DNA of 32,433 bases, from contig JAGMCN010000024.1 of assembly GCA_023129235.1 (NCBI GenBank), positions 1 to 32,433 on the forward strand, in the 5' to 3' direction. Every line of letters starts with the position of its first letter. The first letter of the stretch is position 1. The notes beneath the pieces are model-generated. The model did not search any database and was not told where the DNA came from. It worked only from the letters and a program-made list of their open reading frames with translations. This DNA is from Caldifarciminota bacterium (GTDB taxonomy: Bacteria; Hydrothermota; UBA3073; JACQXS01). Position numbers and translations under genes: made by a program. Of the stretch, positions 10,922 to 17,317 are shown in pieces.

Positions 10922-11190
10922 AACTATCCCTGGAATGAGTCGTTGATCCCTTGGAATGAACCATTGATTCCCTGGAATGAACCGTTGATTCCCTGGAATG
11001 AACCGTTGATTCCCTGGAATGAACCGTTGATTCCCTGGAATGAACCGTTGATTCCTTGGAATAATCCATTTATTCCTTGGAATAATCCATTTATTCCTTG
11101 GAATGAGCCATTTATTCCTTGGAATGAGTTGTTCATTCCGTGGAATGAATCGTTGATTCCACAGAGTATCTTGTATGCAGACTTATCCAT
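10922..11190 (-). CDS. 88-aa heptapeptide-repeat protein (GINGSFQ)n between SLBB and kinase genes
   Basis: MDKSAYKILC followed by 11 heptapeptides and G*. Starts 2 nt after the SLBB stop and ends 2 nt before the kinase ATG. Most unit-to-unit changes fall at third codon positions in this frame. Confidence 0.5.
10925..11167. repeat. 21-bp tandem array: palindrome ATTCCNNGGAAT (12 bp) + 9-bp spacer, about 11.5 units
   Basis: Unit starts at 10925, 10946, 10967, 10988, 11009, 11030, 11051, 11072, 11093, 11114, 11135, 11156. Confidence 0.97.
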
Positions 11191-11192
11191 AT

Positions 11193-11648
11193 TTATTTCT
11201 TTAGCATATTATACAATTGCAAATATACCAGCACAACAAGAGTAGTTTCTGTAATATTGTGTGTAAAGCCCTTGACTCTAGAGAAAAATGTCTGATTAAT
11301 CCGCACCATATCTCCCGGTTTCATAATGGGAATATTCTCACGATTTCCTGTTTTAAAGAAATCAGATAAGTTCACGGTAACCACAGATGGAGTTGGGAAA
11401 GAATGTATAACCTTAACCCGAGAGAGATTAGCACCTTTCATTGGTCCTCCGGCTAAAGATAAAAGTGTAACGAGGTCTGTTCCGTCCGGGATAGAATAAA
11501 GTCCGGGAGACACAATTTCTCCCCATATAGACACCTTTATTTGAAGCTCACCTACTCCCCCAAGATATACATAATATTTAGCCCCTGGAGACTGAATATC
11601 TTGAACCTGTAATAAGAAAAATATTAAAGCAATCACTTTGTCTTTCAT
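11193..11648 (-). CDS. Minimal SLBB-domain polysaccharide export protein
   Basis: LQIKVSIWGEIVSPGLYSIPDGTDLVTLLSLAGGPMKGANLSRVKVI...IMKPGDMVRI, C-terminal hydrophobic helix; N-terminal signal MKDKVIALIFFLLQVQ. No obvious Poly_export domain. Confidence 0.8.
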   Translation of the reverse strand: MKDKVIALIFFLLQVQDIQSPGAKYYVYLGGVGELQIKVSIWGEIVSPGLYSIPDGTDLVTLLSLAGGPMKGANLSRVKVIHSFPTPSVVTVNLSDFFKTGNRENIPIMKPGDMVRINQTFFSRVKGFTHNITETTLVVLVYLQLYNMLKK

Positions 11649-11718
11649 ACAAATTGAAAGTCTCTTTGTCAAGTAAAAAAGCAAGATTCAATCTTCTGAG
11701 TGGTTAAATCATTTTTAC

Positions 11719-11745
11719 TTGACATCTGATTTTTGGTGGTATAAG
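11719..11745 (+). promoter_or_regulatory. Putative promoter TTGACA-N15-TATAAG upstream of atpD
   Basis: -35 at 11719-11724, -10 at 11740-11745; ATG at 11755. Confidence 0.45.
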
Positions 11746-11754
11746 TTAAAACTA

Positions 11755-12378
11755 ATGAGACTTGATGTATCACCAACTCGGATGGAGCTTTTGGGACTTC
11801 GCAAACGAACTGCCCTTGCAAAACGGGGACATAAGTTGCTTAAAGACAAACAGGATGAATTAATGAGAAAGCTTTTAGAGGGATTGAAAATTTTAAGAGA
11901 GTTGAGGGAAAAGTTGGAAAGAGAGCTTGAATTCACGATAAAAAGATTTTTATTTGCACGGAGTTCAATGAATTCTGGAGAGGTTGAAGAAGCATTTCTT
12001 TTGCCTGGCAAGGAGCTACGGATAGAACTTGAGAAGAAGAGGTTTTTAAATGTTGAGGTTCCTATTTTCAAAAGGATAGTATCCGGAAAAATACACTGTT
12101 ATGGATTTGCGAGAACAAGCCCGGAACTTGACAATTCACTTTTGAGTCTTGAAAAAGTAGTAGAGGAAATAATAGAACTTGCAGAGCGTGAAAAATCTAT
12201 TGAGCTTATAGCAATGGAGATACAACGGACAAGAAGAAGAGTAAATGCCCTTGAATATGTTTTGATTCCATCACTTGTAGAGACTGTGAGATATATTCAA
12301 ATGAAGTTATCAGAGATGGAGCGAGGTAATCTTTCAAGATTAATGCGTATAAAAGAAATAATAAGAGGCAGTGAGTAA
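11755..12378 (+). CDS. atpD: V/A-type ATP synthase subunit D
   Basis: MRLDVSPTRMELLGLRKRTALAKRGHKLLKDKQDELMRKLL...RRRVNALEYVLIPSLVETVRYIQMKLSEMERGNLSRLMRIKE. Confidence 0.92.
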   Translation: MRLDVSPTRMELLGLRKRTALAKRGHKLLKDKQDELMRKLLEGLKILRELREKLERELEFTIKRFLFARSSMNSGEVEEAFLLPGKELRIELEKKRFLNVEVPIFKRIVSGKIHCYGFARTSPELDNSLLSLEKVVEEIIELAEREKSIELIAMEIQRTRRRVNALEYVLIPSLVETVRYIQMKLSEMERGNLSRLMRIKEIIRGSE

Positions 12379-12438
12379 ATTATAAGTTATGAATTTTCTA
12401 TCGTTAGTTTTTAATTTATAATTCAAAGAGGAGGTAAT

Positions 12439-12777
12439 ATGGAGTTCTTGTTACTTGGAGGAATGATTCTTTTAATGGGAGTTCTAAACAAGATACTTGT
12501 TTTCAAACAAGCGAATAAAGCTCTTATAGGACTTAAACTCCCTATTGGCATTGTAGTATTTTTTGTTGGAGTTAGCTCATTTGCAAAGGGAGTAGGATTT
12601 ATCTTTCCCGGTATTATGGGAATAATAGCAGGCGTATTTCTCATAATGGATTTACTTAAATTGATCCCAATGGCATCAGACTCTCTTGAGAGAGTAGATA
12701 TAGCAATTACAGGATTTCAAATCCCTATTGGTATTCTTACATCAATATCAGCTATAATAGGGTTGTTTATGAGATAA
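12439..12777 (+). CDS. Small hydrophobic membrane protein of unknown function
   Basis: 112 aa with several TM helices; strong Shine-Dalgarno (AGAGGAGGTAAT ATG). Confidence 0.65.
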   Translation: MEFLLLGGMILLMGVLNKILVFKQANKALIGLKLPIGIVVFFVGVSSFAKGVGFIFPGIMGIIAGVFLIMDLLKLIPMASDSLERVDIAITGFQIPIGILTSISAIIGLFMR

Positions 12778-12832
12778 AACAACTGCAAGATAGCCTCTTT
12801 TGCTACATCTTTCGTATAGATTTCCAGACTGT

Positions 12833-13429
12833 ATGTTGACATATAAGTTTCCTTGGATTTTTGAGCTTGCATTTAAAATTCCTCCTCTTTTAATCTGGAG
12901 AAAGAAGAGTTTAAAAACTTTGGTAAGGGCAATTCGTGAATTATCCATACAACCACATAAAATATTGGACATTGGATGTGGAGCTGGAGTTTTGACTCCA
13001 GTGATTAAGAAGTTATATCCTGAGGCAGAGATATTCGGTATAGATAATTCAATTGATATGATAAACTTTGCGAGAATGAGATATGGAAATCTTGCAGAGT
13101 TCAAGGTAATAAATTTTTTAGGATATGAGGGATCTTATGATTTAATCATCGGGTTTTATAGTTTTGAGTTTTTTCCTTTATTTGAAGGGATAAAAAGAAT
13201 AAAAAAACTCCTTAACCCCGGAGGAATGTGTATTATAGTAACAACTGGAAGAGCTCCTTTTAGTATCTTACATCGGTTTTTTGTGAGCAAACTCTTGAGA
13301 ACAGAACTTTATCTTTATTCTCCATCTGATTTTTATAAATTTCTTGTAGAAGAGAATTTTTCCTTACGGACAAAAATTATAAGTGAGATTGAGGGAAGCT
13401 ATCTTCTTTCTATCAAATCTCTGGGATGA
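12833..13429 (+). CDS. Class I SAM-dependent methyltransferase
   Basis: HKILDIGCGAGVLTPVIKKLYPEAEIFGIDNSIDMINFAR...IKKLLNPGGMCIIVTTG. Confidence 0.85.
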   Translation: MLTYKFPWIFELAFKIPPLLIWRKKSLKTLVRAIRELSIQPHKILDIGCGAGVLTPVIKKLYPEAEIFGIDNSIDMINFARMRYGNLAEFKVINFLGYEGSYDLIIGFYSFEFFPLFEGIKRIKKLLNPGGMCIIVTTGRAPFSILHRFFVSKLLRTELYLYSPSDFYKFLVEENFSLRTKIISEIEGSYLLSIKSLG

Positions 13430-13464
13430 ATTCCAAGCTACTTAATTAATGACTGTGAAGAAAA

Positions 13465-13486
13465 GGGCAGACACACAGGTCTGCCC
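13465..13486 (-). terminator. Putative Rho-independent terminator for the minus-strand T9SS cargo gene
   Basis: GGGCAGAC-acacag-GTCTGCCC stem; read on the minus strand it is followed by TTTTCTT. Confidence 0.65.
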
Positions 13487-13525
13487 CCATATCTCCTGTC
13501 AAACAGAATTTGATAAATCAAATTT

Positions 13526-15232
13526 CTACTTGAGTAAGATAAGTTTCTTTGTCCCAGTCTCTTCTCCAATCTCAAATTTGCAGAAATAGATTCCAGATAC
13601 TAACTCTTTGATATCAAGTTTGAGTTCGTGCTTTCCTTCTGTTCTAACCTGGTCCAGAAGAGTAGTAACCAGCCTGCCAGTTATGTCATAGAGTTTGATA
13701 CTCACATGAGCTTTAGTAGGAAGTTCGTAGAGAATTGAGCCGGAAGTTTGAATAGGATTGGAGTAATCTACTTTGAAGCTTGGCTTTACTGAGGATTCTT
13801 CCACCCCATAAGCTGGCACATGAACAATCCTCATCATAAAATCATGTGCAGCAACAACTTCCCAAACACTTAGGTCATCGGACCAGTACGACCTATTATC
13901 TACTGGCGAGTTCTCATCTGATCCAATGGCAGGTCCGGTATCATTTTCTGCAAATTTCGCTACAAGCCAGATGTCATCTGTTGTAGTAATTTGTGTCAAA
14001 GTACTATCAAAGTCTACAACTATCCACTCTGGAGATGCAAATGCCAATGGACCTGTAATTGTTTGATATGGAGAGCCCATATCTGGAGTTGATGCACTCC
14101 CGGGGAACAATCCTATATATTCAAGAGCTTTGGTACTATTTACATAGACCTTACCTTTTGTAACATAGAATGGCGGGACGACATAAGACGTAAATCTCGC
14201 GGCAAAGGCATCGTCGGCTCCATTTGGAGTATTCACTGCCCACCATCCTTCTTTTTTGAAGTCGTCGTATGCAATTTCACCGTGTTCATAGCTTTGGGAA
14301 ACCCGTGATAGAGTATCGTTGTCAGGAACCTCGTCTCCAGCAAGAGATGTAGCAAAAGTAACAGTATGTTCTTCATTATAAAGAAGAGGAGTCCAATTAA
14401 CGAATGTAAGAGGTTGTGTAGCACCTGAAGCTAAATCGTTAACTGTCTGAGAATCTGCATACACAAGGGTGCCAAGATGGTCTGTTATAATGCATCCCAC
14501 TTTAAATGTTTCAGTGTTAAGTCCTGTGTTTTTCGCTGTAGCTTTTACCTCGTAGCTTGTTCCAACATACACACCACCAGAAGGAGCTTCTGTTGAGAAC
14601 ACGCAAACATCGTGATCAACTGAAGTCCATGAGACATATGCGAACTTTGCATGCTCGCCATAAGAGGAATTTGGTAGCCAAACACCAGATGAATCATAAA
14701 AACTATGTCCTTGAAAAGCATCGTCTGATATACAAAAAGGACTCCCTGATGGAACATCTCCAGGCACTACTGAGAGCCAGAAATCTCCTGACTCAATTTT
14801 TATTGAATCAGGTAGGTCATGCATTGTTTCACTTGGATAGTTGAGGGCAGTCAAGTCCACGGATTCATAGAGAACTGTCTGTCCGTCACCAGCATAGATT
14901 TTGAACCTGAACTGGTCGCTAATCCAAGGGTTACCTCCATCTTTATAAAATATACTCTTCACCTTTTTAATCCAAAAAGGGTACTGAACCTGTGAGAAGT
15001 CAGACATTTCAAAGAAAGTTGCTCTCTCAGGAGTCCAAGTGAAGAAAGCACCAGTTCCACTATAATAAGTTATCCATTCTTCAGCTTTTTCCCCCTTTAA
15101 GATGACCGAGTTCTTGGCACTGGGACCTACCCAACCTGCTTTTACCGTATTGCTTATCACTCTGCCCATATAGTCTCCAAAACAATAACTTGCAATTACC
15201 ACACCTAAAATAAAAAACATAACCTTTTTCAT
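13526..15232 (-). CDS. Secreted protein with T9SS-type C-terminal sorting domain and CARDB-like segment
   Basis: Signal peptide MKKVMFFILGVVIASYCFG; C-terminal GSILYELPTKAHVSIKLYDITGRLVTTLLDQVRTEGKHELKLDIKELVSGIYFCKFEIGEETGTKKLILLK. Confidence 0.8.
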   Translation of the reverse strand: MKKVMFFILGVVIASYCFGDYMGRVISNTVKAGWVGPSAKNSVILKGEKAEEWITYYSGTGAFFTWTPERATFFEMSDFSQVQYPFWIKKVKSIFYKDGGNPWISDQFRFKIYAGDGQTVLYESVDLTALNYPSETMHDLPDSIKIESGDFWLSVVPGDVPSGSPFCISDDAFQGHSFYDSSGVWLPNSSYGEHAKFAYVSWTSVDHDVCVFSTEAPSGGVYVGTSYEVKATAKNTGLNTETFKVGCIITDHLGTLVYADSQTVNDLASGATQPLTFVNWTPLLYNEEHTVTFATSLAGDEVPDNDTLSRVSQSYEHGEIAYDDFKKEGWWAVNTPNGADDAFAARFTSYVVPPFYVTKGKVYVNSTKALEYIGLFPGSASTPDMGSPYQTITGPLAFASPEWIVVDFDSTLTQITTTDDIWLVAKFAENDTGPAIGSDENSPVDNRSYWSDDLSVWEVVAAHDFMMRIVHVPAYGVEESSVKPSFKVDYSNPIQTSGSILYELPTKAHVSIKLYDITGRLVTTLLDQVRTEGKHELKLDIKELVSGIYFCKFEIGEETGTKKLILLK

Positions 15233-15355
15233 CTTGTTCCTCCTCCTTTCATAAAAACACCTATATATTCTGTCAGCAACTCTATTGCTCCATACACACC
15301 TCCTTTTATTAAACCATTGTTTCTCACTTTATAAACGCTACCATTTCCTTTATTA

Positions 15356-15383
15356 AATATAATTCTTATATTACTTTTGTCAA
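15356..15383 (-). promoter_or_regulatory. Putative promoter TTGACA-N16-TATATT for the 13526-15232 gene
   Basis: -35 at 15378-15383, -10 at 15356-15361 on the minus strand; SD AGGAGGAGG just before the start codon. Confidence 0.55.
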
Positions 15384-15446
15384 GAAAAATTGCTTTGCAT
15401 TATACTTATTTTTTCATTCATTTTCTTCAAAATTCAAGGGTTTTTC

Positions 15447-15474
15447 TTGACAAACATCTTTTCTACATTATCTT
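15447..15474 (+). promoter_or_regulatory. Putative promoter TTGACA-N16-TATCTT
   Basis: -35 at 15447-15452, -10 at 15469-15474; ATG at 15485. Confidence 0.5.
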
Positions 15475-15484
15475 CTTACACAAG

Positions 15485-15880
15485 ATGATAAAAATTGAGC
15501 ACATTGGGATAGCTGTAAAAAATATTGAAGAAGGACTTAAGTTTTGGGAAGACATTTTTGGACTCAAGACAGAGAAAATTACTCAGGTAGAATCTCAAAA
15601 TGTAAAAGTAGCTCTTATTGATGCAGGAGGAGCAAAAATAGAACTCTTGGAACCTACGGGAGAAAAGAGTCCAATTGCAAAATTCTTGAAAAAGAGAGGC
15701 GAAGGATTACATCATATCTGTTTTGAAACAAAAGATATTGAGACTACTGTAGCCACATTAAAAAAGAAAGGGATTGTGTTAATAGATAAATCTCCGAGAC
15801 CTGGGGCATTTTCAAAGAAAATTGCTTTCTTACATCCTTCCTCATCCCAAGGTGTTCTTATTGAGCTCTGTGAGAAATAA
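15485..15880 (+). CDS. mce: Methylmalonyl-CoA epimerase / glyoxalase-family protein
   Basis: MIKIEHIGIAVKNIEEGLKFWEDIFGL...VALIDAGGAKIELLEPTGEKSPIAKFLKKRGEGLHHICFET. Confidence 0.88.
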   Translation: MIKIEHIGIAVKNIEEGLKFWEDIFGLKTEKITQVESQNVKVALIDAGGAKIELLEPTGEKSPIAKFLKKRGEGLHHICFETKDIETTVATLKKKGIVLIDKSPRPGAFSKKIAFLHPSSSQGVLIELCEK

Positions 15881-17317
15881 ATGATTTTCCTAACTTTTAT
15901 TATCTTAAACAACTGGTCGCCTGATACTCTCATTGCTGAGGGCTATACTTCCTATCCCAACCAAAATAATATAGTTTGTGATGCAAATGGAGATGTGCAT
16001 ATTTCATGGTTTAAATGGAATGGCGGGTCTTCATATTCTACATACTATCAACATTACACAGGAACTCAGTGGATAGGTTATGAAGACTTATCTACCGGAA
16101 TAACACAAAGTTTCAATTATTTGCCATCTATAACAAATTGGAGCTCCGGGACTGGAGATTTATATCTTTATGCATTATGGCAAACTAACTGGGTATCACA
16201 TCGGGGCGAAGGATACTTTAGAATAACTCTGAGGAAGTTTTCCTCAACTGGAGAATGGGAAGATACTATAGCATTTGTTTCATCTGATTCAATGGATGCT
16301 TTTGCTCCCTGTGCAGTATGTGATTACAAAGGAGTAGTTCATATCGTATGGGAACAAGGATATGAAATTTGTTACAGGAATCTCACAGTCTTTGGCTTTT
16401 CAGATGAGATTTTTTATCTTTCAAACAGCGGGGTATATACAGCTTATCCTGCAATAGCAACTTTTGAAGAGAAATTATTCGTTGTTTGGGAAGATTTAAG
16501 GGATGGAAATTTCGAAATATATTTTAAAGAATTTGATGGAAATAAGTGGAGTGATGATAAGAGAGTTACAAATTCAACTTCTGCTTCTCTTTTCCCAAGT
16601 TTATGTGTTGATTCAACTGGTATAGTTCATATCGTATGGCAAGAAGATGCAATCGGAGGATATAAAATCTTTTACACTAATTATACTCAAGGAAATTTTG
16701 ATACTCCCAGCGTAGCTGTAGAATCTCCAAGCGAAGCAATGAGATCATCTATCGTAAGTGATGGGGAGAAAATTCATCTTGTATGGTCAGACTCAAGGGA
16801 TGGAGACTGGGAAATCTATTACAAAGTTAAAAGTCAAAAGTTAAAAGTGAAAAGTGAATGGGAAGCTCCTGCAAGATTGACATATAGTTCAGGAGTTTCG
16901 GCAGACCCAAGTATCAGTGCGGACAAAGATGGAAATCTTTATCTTTTGTTCTGGGATACTCGTGATGGAAAGGCAAAAATATATTTCAAAAAGAAAGAAC
17001 TCAAGAACACAAGAACGCAAGAGCACAAGAGTATAAATTTAGTCATCTCGCCAAATCCTTTCACTCAAAAGACCGTTATTCATTATTCGTTAAACGCAAA
17101 TCGGACGATTCACGATTCACGATTCACGATTTATGATCTCTCTGGCAGACTCATCCGGGAATTTCCGATGCAGGGTCCACGACTCACGGCTCACGAAGTA
17201 GTTTGGGATGGCAAGGATGCTAATGGAGTAGAGTTAAATTCTGGAATTTACTTTTTGAAAATTGAAAATCAAGAGTTGAAGAAGAAAATAGTTGAAAAAA
17301 TCATTTTGATAAGATGA
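15881..17317 (+). CDS. Secreted BNR/sialidase-repeat-like protein with T9SS C-terminal sorting domain
   Basis: Repeated ...SIVSDGEKIHLVWSDSRDGDWEIYYK-type units; C-terminal ISPNPFTQKTVIHYSL...IYDLSGRLIREF...VVWDGKDANGVELNSGIYFLKIE. ATG directly follows the TAA of mce. Confidence 0.8.
   Translation: MIFLTFIILNNWSPDTLIAEGYTSYPNQNNIVCDANGDVHISWFKWNGGSSYSTYYQHYTGTQWIGYEDLSTGITQSFNYLPSITNWSSGTGDLYLYALWQTNWVSHRGEGYFRITLRKFSSTGEWEDTIAFVSSDSMDAFAPCAVCDYKGVVHIVWEQGYEICYRNLTVFGFSDEIFYLSNSGVYTAYPAIATFEEKLFVVWEDLRDGNFEIYFKEFDGNKWSDDKRVTNSTSASLFPSLCVDSTGIVHIVWQEDAIGGYKIFYTNYTQGNFDTPSVAVESPSEAMRSSIVSDGEKIHLVWSDSRDGDWEIYYKVKSQKLKVKSEWEAPARLTYSSGVSADPSISADKDGNLYLLFWDTRDGKAKIYFKKKELKNTRTQEHKSINLVISPNPFTQKTVIHYSLNANRTIHDSRFTIYDLSGRLIREFPMQGPRLTAHEVVWDGKDANGVELNSGIYFLKIENQELKKKIVEKIILIR
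16823..16857. repeat. 7-bp tandem repeat AAAGT[TCG]A x5 in coding sequence
   Basis: AAAGTTA AAAGTCA AAAGTTA AAAGTGA AAAGTGA; encodes KVKSQKLKVKSE. Confidence 0.9.
17108..17135. repeat. 7-bp tandem repeat ATTCACG x3 + ATTTATG inside the T9SS sorting domain
   Basis: Encodes TIHDSRFTIYD; related units CACGACT/CACGGCT/CACGAAG follow at 17178-17198. Confidence 0.85.

Noticed and set aside
10925-11167. CRISPR array
   Set aside because: Repeats are 12 bp and spacers 9 bp, spacers recur, and no cas genes are present.
10943-11245. Plus-strand 100-aa ORF MIPWNEPLIPWNEP...
   Set aside because: Antisense frame through the 21-bp array; open only because the period is a multiple of 3, with changes at all codon positions.
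14557-14844. Plus-strand 95-aa ORF inside the 13526-15232 gene
   Set aside because: Antisense and low-complexity; the minus-strand gene has a signal peptide and sorting domain.
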